DNA of 6,906 bases. Origin: Neisseriaceae bacterium. Its GTDB lineage: Bacteria > Pseudomonadota > Gammaproteobacteria > Burkholderiales > Neisseriaceae. Where the stretch lies: positions 1 through 6,906 of the forward strand of contig JAFSQZ010000206.1 in the NCBI GenBank assembly GCA_017446355.1, read 5' to 3'. A program made the translations under genes and the position numbers. The notes under the pieces are model-generated. The model was given only the letters and a program-made list of their open reading frames with translations, ran no database searches and was not told the DNA's origin. Below, piece after piece: positions 1-5,945 of the stretch; within the stretch, counting starts at the first letter, position 1; each line of letters begins with the position of its first letter.

Positions 1-303
1 GTGCCGATTATGGGTGATAGGCGAGAGCATTTTGCCACAAGTTCTGATGTGTGGGCGTTGTTCAAAATCATTGCCGAAGAGCGAATGAAACGCGAATTAC
101 AACCCACAGTGGCGTTTTTAGATAATTTAATAGCTAGCCCTGAATTTGCGTTGGAAAACGAAAACGCCCAAAAACGCATTAAAGAAACTCGCGATTTTGT
201 GCAAACCCTGTCGGTGTGGGCAAACGACATTCTTAAATTGCCTGTGGCGATTATGTCCAAAATACTGAAATTAGGAGCGGGCATACAGAAGTTTTTGAAA
301 TAG
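1..303 (+). CDS. Hypothetical protein, probably C-terminal fragment
   Basis: I do not recognise this protein. The frame is open from the first base of the window to a TAG at 301-303, giving 100 residues. The first codon is GTG and an ATG follows at 10-12, but no upstream sequence is available to judge a ribosome site, so the gene probably starts outside the window. The protein is rich in charged and aliphatic residues and reads as mostly alpha-helical, with a basic, hydrophobic C-terminus (LKLPVAIMSKILKLGAGIQK, about residues 78-97) that could be an amphipathic helix. There is no cysteine, no clear signal peptide and no recognised catalytic motif. It converges on the symporter gene, with a 99-bp gap that contains the shared hairpin. 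Coding status is supported by the length of the frame and its neat stop before the terminator; the function is unknown. Confidence 0.55.
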   Translation: MPIMGDRREHFATSSDVWALFKIIAEERMKRELQPTVAFLDNLIASPEFALENENAQKRIKETRDFVQTLSVWANDILKLPVAIMSKILKLGAGIQKFLK

Positions 304-333
304 ATTGGGTTTTGGCTTTTGCTGAATGCTGTA

Positions 334-397
334 TCAGGCAGCCTGAAAAAGTCTTGTTCACTAACAAACAATGTTTTTAATTTTTCAGGCTGCCTGA
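334..397. terminator. Inverted uptake-sequence pair, likely bidirectional terminator
   Basis: Two perfect 17-base arms (334-350 and 381-397) pair as TCAGGCAGCCTGAAAAA against TTTTTCAGGCTGCCTGA, with a 30-base loop. The hairpin lies between two convergent genes, 30 bases after the plus-strand stop and 5 bases after the symporter stop. Inverted pairs of DNA uptake sequences after genes are a known Neisseriaceae terminator form. The A and T runs belong to the stem, and no strong separate U tract follows on either side. The loop is also longer than usual, so termination strength is uncertain. Confidence 0.65.
336..347 (+). repeat. DNA uptake sequence (AGGCAGCCTGAA)
   Basis: This is a perfect 12-mer of the dialect described for Kingella, read on the plus strand. 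The minus-strand reading has one mismatch to the Simonsiella dialect (last base T). Uptake sequences are bound by the minor pilin ComP during natural transformation in Neisseriaceae. This copy forms the left arm of the terminator hairpin. Confidence 0.8.
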
Positions 398-398
398 A
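384..398. repeat. DNA uptake sequence, both dialects
   Basis: The 15-mer TTCAGGCTGCCTGAA reads as AGGCTGCCTGAA (Simonsiella-type) on plus and AGGCAGCCTGAA (Kingella-type) on minus. It forms the right arm of the terminator hairpin. The site is a palindrome apart from its central base, so its orientation is ambiguous. Confidence 0.8.
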
Positions 399-402
399 AG
401 AT

Positions 403-1755
403 TTATTTTTGGCAGAATTTATTTTGCATTTGATACAAACCATATGCACTTATGCTTAATAATACAGACAAAACAATGCCATATATGCTGTATTGTTTGC
501 TGTCCCAATAACCGCCTGCGTCCAATAAACTGCCTAATGCGGAAACCAAGCCCAAACCGCCGCCACATAACATAGCAAAAAGAAGCAGTTGCTTGTTGAT
601 TTTGCCTTTGAATATCATCGCAAAAAACAGTGGTATGGCAACGCCACCAACAAATAAATCATTAGCAGCCAATAAGTAATTTAAAATGCTGCCACCTTGT
701 GCGGCAAGATAAAATGCAATGCCACCAAAAATCCAAGTCATTGTTCGGTGTCGTGATACTTTTCGTGTGCCAACAATATCATGAGCAAAAACAGATGACG
801 CGGTGATTAAACAAGTGTCTGCCGATGAAATAATGGCACTTAATAAGCCTAATAATAAAATCACGCCTAATATGGGGGGCAGTTGTGGTATTAAACCTTG
901 CGTCAGCAGTTGGTCAGACGCAATTTGTGTGTGATGAAGTAAAGATAATGCACCAAAACCAACACAGACAATCACTATGCCTGAAATGGCGATACCAATC
1001 GCTCCCCATATTGAACCGATAAATGCCGTTTTTTCGTCTTTGGCACTTAATACGCGTGAAAAGAGCATAGGGTCAATAATGTAACTGGTACCGATAAATA
1101 ATAGATAATAACCAATATCTTGGTAGGTAAAACGCTCATTAACCAATTCAATGGGGATTTGTTTGAGGCTGTCAGGCTGTGTGGATAATAGCCAAATCAA
1201 TACGCCAACAAATGCCAATATCACCAATAAATATTGATAAACATCGCTTTTAATCACGCTGGCTTGTCCGCCTAATGCGGTGTAAAGAATAATCACCAAG
1301 GCACTGCATATCAGTGCGTGATTAAAGGAAATACCAAAAACGCTGATAATGTTGGCACAAGCGGAAAATTGTGCCGCTAAAATTGCACACCACGCAATAG
1401 AAATCACCACAGCACTCATTTTGCGTGCAGGTTTGGAAATAAAATGCTGTGCAATTTCAGGCAGCGTCATCGCTCCTGTTCGGTAGATAATTTTGGTGAG
1501 AAAAATGCTTAAAATAAGTAAGCCCAAAGCACCGCTCAATAACCACCATATCGCTGGGAAACCTTTATTCATCACATTTCCAGCAACGCCTATGGTTGCT
1601 GTGCCACCCACACAAGTGGCTATCATAGAAAAGGCAACTTGTTTGGCTGATGCCTTGCGGTTGGCAATTAAAAAGCCGTTTAATCCTTCTTTTTTACGAA
1701 AGTCAAAATAACCCAATAACAGTAAAAAAGCGGTGTAAGCAGATAAAATTAACAA
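403..1755 (-). CDS. Sodium:solute symporter family (SSS) permease
   Basis: This is an inner-membrane transporter of the SSS family (PutP/PanF relatives), which uses a sodium gradient to take up a small organic solute. With the chosen start it has 450 residues, typical for the family, and about 13 hydrophobic segments. The N-terminal helix (LILSAYTAFLLLLGYFDF) is followed by the family-type stretch GFLIANRKAS. Further in come the conserved loop TLPEIAQHF and the segment LSAIISSADTCLIT (about residues 305-318), whose Ser/Thr-rich helix corresponds to the sodium-2 site region of PutP. I chose the TTG at 1755-1753 because GGAGA lies five bases upstream and the protein then begins like other family members. 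A GTG at 1806 would add 17 hydrophilic residues inside bioDA. The start overlaps the bioDA stop, indicating translational coupling. The substrate cannot be read from the sequence; a link to biotin precursors is only inferred from the operon. Confidence 0.9.
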   Translation of the reverse strand: MLILSAYTAFLLLLGYFDFRKKEGLNGFLIANRKASAKQVAFSMIATCVGGTATIGVAGNVMNKGFPAIWWLLSGALGLLILSIFLTKIIYRTGAMTLPEIAQHFISKPARKMSAVVISIAWCAILAAQFSACANIISVFGISFNHALICSALVIILYTALGGQASVIKSDVYQYLLVILAFVGVLIWLLSTQPDSLKQIPIELVNERFTYQDIGYYLLFIGTSYIIDPMLFSRVLSAKDEKTAFIGSIWGAIGIAISGIVIVCVGFGALSLLHHTQIASDQLLTQGLIPQLPPILGVILLLGLLSAIISSADTCLITASSVFAHDIVGTRKVSRHRTMTWIFGGIAFYLAAQGGSILNYLLAANDLFVGGVAIPLFFAMIFKGKINKQLLLFAMLCGGGLGLVSALGSLLDAGGYWDSKQYSIYGIVLSVLLSISAYGLYQMQNKFCQK

Positions 1756-3710
1756 GATTTTCTCCGATATTTCTGATAAGAAATGGCTTGGAAAATGGTT
1801 TGACACAGATAAATTAAATCTTCATCAGCAATAATAAACGGTGGCATCAAATAAATTAAACGCCCAAAAGGACGAATCCATACACCTTTTTCAACAAAAA
1901 ATGCTTGAATGGTTTGAATATCCACAGATTCTTTTAATTCCACAACGCCAATCGCACCCAAAACGCGAACATCTTGGGTTTCAGGCAGCCTTTTGCAAGG
2001 TGCTAAATGTGCTTGCATTATGTTTTCTATGCGTTGAACTTGTTGTTGCCAGTTACCTTGTTGCAGTAATTCAATATTCTTGGCGGCAACGGCACAGGCT
2101 AATGGGTTTGCCATAAAAGTGGGACCGTGCATAAATACGCCGTTGTCTTGGCTGATGACTTCTGCAATGTGTTCTTGGCAAATGGTGGCGGCAAGCGTCA
2201 TATAACCTGCGGTTAGGGCTTTGCCAACGCAAATAATATCAGGCACAACATCGGCGTGTTGATAGGCAAATAATTTACCTGTGCGTCCAAAGCCTGTGGC
2301 GATTTCATCAAAAATCAATAAGGCATTGTATTGATTGCATAATTTTCGCAAATGTTGCAGATATTTGGGGTGGTAAAACCACATACCGCCAGCCCCTTGA
2401 ACAATGGGTTCAATAATAACGGCGGCAATTTCTTCTTGGTGTTGTGCGAAAAGTTGTTCAATTTCTGCTAAACAAGTTTCATCAAATTCTTGGTCAAAAC
2501 GACAAGTCGGACGCGGTGCAAAAATATGCTGTGCCAATACGCCGTTAAACAAAAAGTGCATACCATCAACAGGGTCGCACACACTCATCGCACCCAAAGT
2601 ATCGCCGTGATAACCGCCTAATACAGTGAGAATCTTGGTTTTTTGAACGGCAATCTTTTGTTGATATTGTAAGGCTAATTTGAGTGCCACTTCCACCGCA
2701 ACCGAACCGCTATCACTATAAAACACACGACTAAAATCAGGCAGTAATTGCAATAATTTTTTGCCCAATTCAATGGCAGGTTGATGCGTTAAACCTGCAA
2801 ACATAATATGTGAAAATTGATGAAGTTGCTTTATTGCGGCTTGATTTAATGCCTGATTATTGTAACCTTGTGCGGCACACCACCAAGAACTCATACCGTC
2901 AATCAATCTGCCAGAAGTGGTGTAGATATGGTAATTTGATGCAGAAACAACAGGATAAGTGGGCAATGGATTGAGTGCGTTGGTATAAGGGTGCCACAGA
3001 TGTTGCCTATCAAAATCGGTATCCCATTGGTTTTCAGGCTGCCTGAATAAATGCGATAACTGTTTTTGCAAATAAGGCACGGCTTGTTGTATATCAGCAG
3101 ACGCAAAGCGTGGCAATGTGATTAAGGGAATATCCGTATGTTGTTGTAAATATTCACGATTACAACAAAAAATTTCATCATTTTCATCATCAAAATTCAA
3201 CACCAAAGCGGCAATGCTTAAACCGTGATTGTGCAGCGTTTCAATACTCATTAAAACGCTGTTAATCACGCCCAAAATATTGGGACACACCAAAATTACG
3301 GAATAATGACATTGAATCATCAAATCCAACATTGTTTCTTTTTGATTCAGTGGCACAAAAATACCGCCAGCCCCTTCAATAAGCGTTACATCATAATCCG
3401 AAGATTGTTGTTTGATATAAGATAAAATTTTAGGTATTTCAATCACTTGGTTTTCTAATTGAGCCGCATAATGCGGCGACGCAGGCAAACGAAAAGCGTA
3501 ACAAGGCGGAATATCATTTTCTGCCACAACAGAACGATATTGCTGTACATCAGGGGCAACAAGTTTGCCATTGGGCGTGTTTTCACAACCTGTTTGCACA
3601 GGTTTCAAAGCAATCGCACGCTGACCATTTTGATTGATAGCAGATAATAAAGCAGCGGTAACAAAAGTTTTTCCGACATCGGTATCGGTGGCTGTAATAA
3701 AGAAATTCAT
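1749..3710 (-). CDS. bioDA: Bifunctional dethiobiotin synthetase / DAPA aminotransferase (BioD-BioA fusion)
   Basis: One 653-residue frame carries two cytosolic biotin enzymes. BioA makes 7,8-diaminopelargonate (DAPA) from KAPA with S-adenosylmethionine and PLP; BioD then closes the ureido ring with CO2 and ATP. Residues 1 to about 221 are BioD, with P-loop TDTDVGKT (8-15), KPVQTG (36-41), SPH (78-80), EGAGG (112-116) and GVIN (147-150). Residues about 230-653 are BioA and closely match the E. coli enzyme: HPYTN (240-244), GMSSWW (272-277), DSGSVAVE (333-340), GYHGDT (366-371), DEIATGFGRTG (468-478), PLP lysine K497, HGPTF (528-532) and WIRPFG (611-616). All key residues are present and each half is full length. 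There is no Met or Val codon from 212 to 242, so BioA has no obvious start of its own. The ribosome site before the ATG at 3710 is weak. The symporter follows, coupled to the stop. Confidence 0.95.
   Translation of the reverse strand: MNFFITATDTDVGKTFVTAALLSAINQNGQRAIALKPVQTGCENTPNGKLVAPDVQQYRSVVAENDIPPCYAFRLPASPHYAAQLENQVIEIPKILSYIKQQSSDYDVTLIEGAGGIFVPLNQKETMLDLMIQCHYSVILVCPNILGVINSVLMSIETLHNHGLSIAALVLNFDDENDEIFCCNREYLQQHTDIPLITLPRFASADIQQAVPYLQKQLSHLFRQPENQWDTDFDRQHLWHPYTNALNPLPTYPVVSASNYHIYTTSGRLIDGMSSWWCAAQGYNNQALNQAAIKQLHQFSHIMFAGLTHQPAIELGKKLLQLLPDFSRVFYSDSGSVAVEVALKLALQYQQKIAVQKTKILTVLGGYHGDTLGAMSVCDPVDGMHFLFNGVLAQHIFAPRPTCRFDQEFDETCLAEIEQLFAQHQEEIAAVIIEPIVQGAGGMWFYHPKYLQHLRKLCNQYNALLIFDEIATGFGRTGKLFAYQHADVVPDIICVGKALTAGYMTLAATICQEHIAEVISQDNGVFMHGPTFMANPLACAVAAKNIELLQQGNWQQQVQRIENIMQAHLAPCKRLPETQDVRVLGAIGVVELKESVDIQTIQAFFVEKGVWIRPFGRLIYLMPPFIIADEDLIYLCQTIFQAISYQKYRRKSC
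1753..1765 (-). promoter_or_regulatory. Ribosome site and coupled TTG start of the symporter
   Basis: On the minus strand GGAGA (1765-1761) is followed by five bases and TTG (1755-1753). The bioDA stop TAA (1751-1749) follows, and the T and G of the TTG are part of the last bioDA sense codon. Ribosomes finishing bioDA would arrive at this start, which suits coupled translation and decides the start in favour of TTG over the GTG at 1806. Confidence 0.65.
1980..1991 (-). repeat. DNA uptake sequence inside the bioA part
   Basis: AGGCTGCCTGAA is read on the minus strand as a perfect Simonsiella-type 12-mer; the other strand does not give a perfect match. It lies in frame and encodes R574-L575-P576-E577, in a variable stretch just before the conserved DVRVLGAIGVVE block of BioA. 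Confidence 0.75.
3033..3047. repeat. DNA uptake sequence encoding the BioD-BioA linker
   Basis: The 15-mer TTCAGGCAGCCTGAA on the minus strand contains a perfect uptake 12-mer in both directions. It encodes F222-R223-Q224-P225-E226 of the fusion protein, exactly where BioD homology ends and BioA homology begins. It uses the same codon phase (AGG-CNG-CCT-GAA) as the copy at 1980-1991. Confidence 0.8.
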
Positions 3711-3742
3711 ACAAGAAACTTTCTAACAATTTTCATTGCGTG

Positions 3743-3772
3743 TTTATGGTTGAAATAGTCGTTAAACTTCAA
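3743..3772 (-). promoter_or_regulatory. Candidate bioDA promoter
   Basis: On the minus strand, TTGAAG (3772-3767) and CATAAA (3748-3743) each match four of six consensus bases and are 18 bases apart. Transcription would start near 3736, leaving a leader of about 26 bases. The -35 box falls within the arm of the inverted repeat at 3758-3776 and the -10 just outside it, recalling outward promoters at the ends of Correia elements. The boxes are weak, and I see no BirA-type operator around them. Confidence 0.3.
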
Positions 3773-3822
3773 AACAATAACAAGCAGTAAGCCAAGTCAT
3801 TCGTGTTTTGAAGTTTAACGAC
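3758..3822. repeat. Short inverted-repeat element, possible Correia-like MITE derivative
   Basis: Perfect 19-base arms, 3758-3776 and 3804-3822 (outer sequence GTCGTTAAACTTCAAAAC), flank a 27-base centre. The arms share 13 of 17 bases with the ends of the 106-bp MITE at 5977-6082, including GTC at the tip and AACTTCAAAA. The left side keeps the ATAGTC form; the right side reads GACGAT instead of GACTAT. At 65 bp it is shorter than normal Correia elements and may be a deleted copy or another subfamily. As RNA it would form a strong hairpin just before bioDA. Confidence 0.55.
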
Positions 3823-3825
3823 GAT

Positions 3826-3838
3826 AAAAAACGATAGG
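3826..3838 (-). other. 3' half of an interrupted terminator
   Basis: On the minus strand this reads CCTATCG followed by six T. Joined to its partner at 5946-5955 it would complete a six-bp stem, four-base loop and U tract. The IS607 element lies between the two halves, so neither half works as a hairpin now. Confidence 0.5.
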
Positions 3839-4040
3839 TAAATTTGCTGATTATAATCCAATATACCGTTCTTACAAACCTATAAAATTCTATAAAAGAG
3901 TATAAAACCTTAACAATAGAATTTTTGTTGTATTCCTGTTTCAACCTTGCTGGTTGCGAGATGATTTATTGCTAAATCGTCTTGTAGAGCCATCAAGTCC
4001 GCAGGCGTAAATTCGGCGAGAACTTCGCCTATTTGTTCTT
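3837..4040 (-). ncRNA. Putative omega RNA (reRNA) of TnpB
   Basis: TnpB nucleases use a guide RNA transcribed from the 3' end of tnpB through the right end of the element, with the guide taken from the flanking DNA. Here that RNA would start within the tnpB 3' end (limit near 4040 is a guess) and run to the end at 3837. The guide would begin TATCGTTTTTTATCGTCGTT, just outside the element. The location follows from the family; I did not derive a fold, and this flank includes a six-T run that could end transcription. Confidence 0.4.
3881..3910 (-). repeat. Three phased TTTTATA repeats at the IS right end
   Basis: TATAAAA begins at 3881, 3891 and 3901, an exact 10-base period, read as TTTTATA(G/C) on the minus strand. 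One helical turn between copies suggests cooperative binding on one DNA face, most likely by the MerR-like domain of TnpA. The copies end at the tnpB stop codon. Confidence 0.5.
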
Positions 4041-5229
4041 TTATCTGTTTGAGAAGATTGATACTTGCGTTCAAATCTCGGTCTAAAATGTTGCCACAAT
4101 TTGAGCAAATATAAGTTCTATCTTTCAGCGTTAAATCTTGTTTCAAGTTGCCACATTGACTACAAGTCTTTGAACTTGCATAAAATCTATCAGCAGTTAC
4201 AATCGTTTTATGGCTGTATCCTGCCTTATATTCAAGCATTCTACGAAACTCATAAAAACTCACATCATTGATTGCTTTGGCTAATCGATGATTTTTTACC
4301 ATTCCTGAAACATTCAAATTTTCCAAACAGATATAATCAAAATGCTTTATTAAGCACGAAGTTAATTTGTGCAGAAAGTCATTTCTGATATTGCGAATGC
4401 GTTTATGCACTCGATAAAGTTTGCGTGTTGCTTTCAAATAATTAGCCGATTTTTTCGTTACATCACCTTTGGTTTTTGGGTGTTGCTTTTTGGATAATTG
4501 CCGACTTCTTCTTTTCATCAATCTTGCAAACTTATCTAATGGTTTTGGTGCGTTAATACCTAAACCATTAGATAAAATTGCAAACGATTTCAATCCAATA
4601 TCAATACCAACACCTAAATCATTGTATTGTGCTGATTTATGCGTTTTATTGTATTCTTCTTGACTAATTTCAATACTGAAACTTGCGTAAAACTTATCAC
4701 CGTTTTGCGATATGGTTACGCTATTTATTTTGCCGTTATATTTAATCCGTTCTCTCATTTTCACCCAGCCTAAATTAGGTATTTTGAGATACTGTTTATG
4801 ATTGTTTTTCGGCTGAAATTTTTTAGAATTTTGATTGCTATCACCCAGTACAACTTGGTCTCCGCCAATATAAAAACTGCCTGAATTATGTGATTTTTTC
4901 TTAAATTGCGGATAACTGATTTTGCCTTTTTTCAAATCTCTAAAAAACTTTTGAAAGGCTAAATTCAAATGCAAAAACGGCTGTTGAACAGCATATTTAC
5001 TTACTTCATACACAAACGGAAATTGTTCTTTTTTAATTGAATTAAATTCTTTTTTTAAATCTAAATGTGATTTTTTTATGCCTTGTTCGTAATACTCTTT
5101 CCATTTTGCTAAACCCCAGTTGTAAGCAAGTCTCGCACAGCCAAATGCTTTTCTAAAATGCGTCTTGGTTTTATTATTTGCAACTAACTCAATGCGTTGC
5201 GAGATAATCAGTGTTTCAAATTCCGACAT
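3910..5229 (-). CDS. tnpB: IS607-family TnpB RNA-guided nuclease
   Basis: TnpB proteins are RuvC-type nucleases guided by a short element-derived RNA, ancestral to Cas12, and they help the element persist after excision. This 439-residue copy looks intact. The N-terminal part has the usual basic helical region (RLAYNWGL near 33-40 and YPQFKKK near 106-112). The RuvC acidic residues are D210 in GIDIG, E303 in CLENL and D385 in LDRDLNAS. A zinc finger with C356, C359, C375 and C378 (CSQCG, CSNCG) sits before the last RuvC motif. The ATG lies inside the end of tnpA with a 14-base overlap (ATGTCGGAATTTGA), so translation is probably coupled. No frameshift or missing catalytic residue is seen. Its sequence is visibly more AT-rich than the bioDA region. 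The 3' end probably doubles as part of the guide RNA. Confidence 0.93.
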   Translation of the reverse strand: MSEFETLIISQRIELVANNKTKTHFRKAFGCARLAYNWGLAKWKEYYEQGIKKSHLDLKKEFNSIKKEQFPFVYEVSKYAVQQPFLHLNLAFQKFFRDLKKGKISYPQFKKKSHNSGSFYIGGDQVVLGDSNQNSKKFQPKNNHKQYLKIPNLGWVKMRERIKYNGKINSVTISQNGDKFYASFSIEISQEEYNKTHKSAQYNDLGVGIDIGLKSFAILSNGLGINAPKPLDKFARLMKRRSRQLSKKQHPKTKGDVTKKSANYLKATRKLYRVHKRIRNIRNDFLHKLTSCLIKHFDYICLENLNVSGMVKNHRLAKAINDVSFYEFRRMLEYKAGYSHKTIVTADRFYASSKTCSQCGNLKQDLTLKDRTYICSNCGNILDRDLNASINLLKQIKEQIGEVLAEFTPADLMALQDDLAINHLATSKVETGIQQKFYC

Positions 5230-5866
5230 TTTCTACAACTACTTTCTGCATATCGTCCAACAGTTTTTTATTCTTTTTACTGCGAGAACCATACAACCTT
5301 GCACTAAATACAGTGATGATTTCTAACACATCTTTGGCGAGTTCTTCTTCAAATTTAACATTCTCTTCGCCTTTGTTGATGATGATGACTTCCACATTTT
5401 TGGCTTCACAAATAGAAAAAACCAACTCTGCACCAAAACGCAAAAGCCTATCTTTATGCGTTAAAACCAAGCGTTTAACTTCGCCATTCAATATTAAATT
5501 CAATAACTTGGTTAAACCTTTTTTGTAGTAATTCATACCACTGCCCAAGTCTTGAATAATCTCGTAACGAAAACCTTGTTGCGAGCAATACATTTCCAAA
5601 ACTTGAACTTGACGCACCAAGTCTTCCTTTTGGTCGTGCGAACTTACTCGTGCGTACGCAATGGTTTTTAATTCGTCCGTGTTAAAAACAATGTTGTGAT
5701 TGATTGATTTTAAGGTAGATAATTTATACCGTCTCTCTCCACCACGAGTGAGTTCATCTGGCTTTAATAAACCTTTCTTATCCCAATTCCGCAAAGTCTG
5801 AATGCTAACACCCAAAACTTTCGCTGCCCTACCAATCGCTAATAATTGCTCCATAACCCAAATCAT
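5216..5866 (-). CDS. tnpA: IS607-family serine transposase TnpA
   Basis: This serine recombinase cuts and joins DNA through a phosphoserine link and moves the element without target duplication. The 216 residues begin with a MerR-type helix-turn-helix (AIGRAAKVLGVSIQTLRNWD, about 10-29), with GGERRYKLS after it. The catalytic domain starts at about 67 with the nucleophile S75 in YARVSS and includes GSGMNYYKKGL (108-118) and the conserved D139-R140-L-L-R143-F-G block. The order, HTH before catalytic domain, is that of IS607 TnpA. The ATG at 5866 is the longest start; the ATG at 5854 (MEQLLAIGRAAK) better resembles family N-termini, and neither has a strong ribosome site. A promoter with a perfect -10 box lies just upstream, overlapping likely TnpA sites, so self-repression is plausible. 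Confidence 0.93.
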   Translation of the reverse strand: MIWVMEQLLAIGRAAKVLGVSIQTLRNWDKKGLLKPDELTRGGERRYKLSTLKSINHNIVFNTDELKTIAYARVSSHDQKEDLVRQVQVLEMYCSQQGFRYEIIQDLGSGMNYYKKGLTKLLNLILNGEVKRLVLTHKDRLLRFGAELVFSICEAKNVEVIIINKGEENVKFEEELAKDVLEIITVFSARLYGSRSKKNKKLLDDMQKVVVENVGI

Positions 5867-5887
5867 AACATAAATAATGATTTTGAA

Positions 5888-5916
5888 ATTATATAAAATA
5901 TTTAGAGAGTTGTATA
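5888..5916 (-). promoter_or_regulatory. Candidate tnpA promoter
   Basis: On the minus strand, TATACA (5916-5911, four of six matches) and a perfect TATAAT (5893-5888) are separated by 17 bases. The predicted start is near 5881, 15 or 27 bases before the two possible tnpA start codons. The -35 box overlaps a TATAG repeat at 5913-5917, so TnpA bound at the element end could block its own promoter. Confidence 0.5.
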
Positions 5917-5929
5917 GGTTTTTATAGAG
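5910..5929 (+). repeat. Phased TATAG repeats at the IS left end
   Basis: TTGTATAGGT (5910-5919) and TTTTATAGAG (5920-5929) are two copies 10 bases apart on the plus strand. The same motif, TTTTATAG, occurs three times at the right end on the minus strand. The two sets are therefore inverted relative to each other, as expected if TnpA binds both ends. Confidence 0.45.
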
Positions 5930-5945
5930 TTTATTTTACAGTTGG

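Larger units (their letters stand above)
3837..5945 (-). mobile_element. Complete IS607-family insertion sequence
   Basis: The element carries a serine-recombinase tnpA overlapping a tnpB, the defining pair of the IS607 family. These elements have no terminal inverted repeats, make no target duplication, and recombine at a dinucleotide, often GG. I place the ends at GG 3837-3838 and GG 5944-5945, both in the context GGTA, giving 2107 bp with one GG counted. About 70-80 bp of noncoding sequence flanks the genes on each side and holds phased TATAG repeats. Deleting the element with one GG restores a plausible intrinsic terminator, which supports the ends. Both genes are intact, so it may be active. 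The ends are inferred and could shift; GACG at 3820-3823 and 5972-5975 is a weaker alternative. Confidence 0.75.

Noticed and set aside
1456..1467. Uptake-like sequence in the symporter gene, one mismatch (ACGCTGCCTGAA on minus)
   Set aside because: It encodes TLPE, part of a conserved symporter loop, so protein constraint explains it; not counted as an uptake site.
1755..1806. GTG at 1806 as the symporter start
   Set aside because: It adds 17 polar residues not typical of the family and lacks a good ribosome site; the TTG at 1755 has both context and family fit, though the GTG cannot be excluded.
1841..2116. Plus-strand frames antisense to bioDA, the symporter, tnpB and the decarboxylase (for example 1841-2116 and 6352-6648)
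   Set aside because: They are shadows of well-supported minus-strand genes, with low-complexity or implausible protein sequences.
3870..3910. Possible BirA-like operator (AGGTTTGTAAG with AGGTTTTATAC on minus)
   Set aside because: The two copies are direct rather than inverted and belong to the phased IS-end repeats; they do not match the BirA box layout.
3762..3944. 60-codon minus-strand frame upstream of bioDA
   Set aside because: It runs through the inverted repeat and the IS right end and overlaps tnpB; no family match or ribosome site.
3910..5229. TnpB as a possible stand-alone Cas12-like or domesticated nuclease
   Set aside because: It overlaps an intact tnpA and has IS607 ends, with no CRISPR array; this is an ordinary transposon arrangement.
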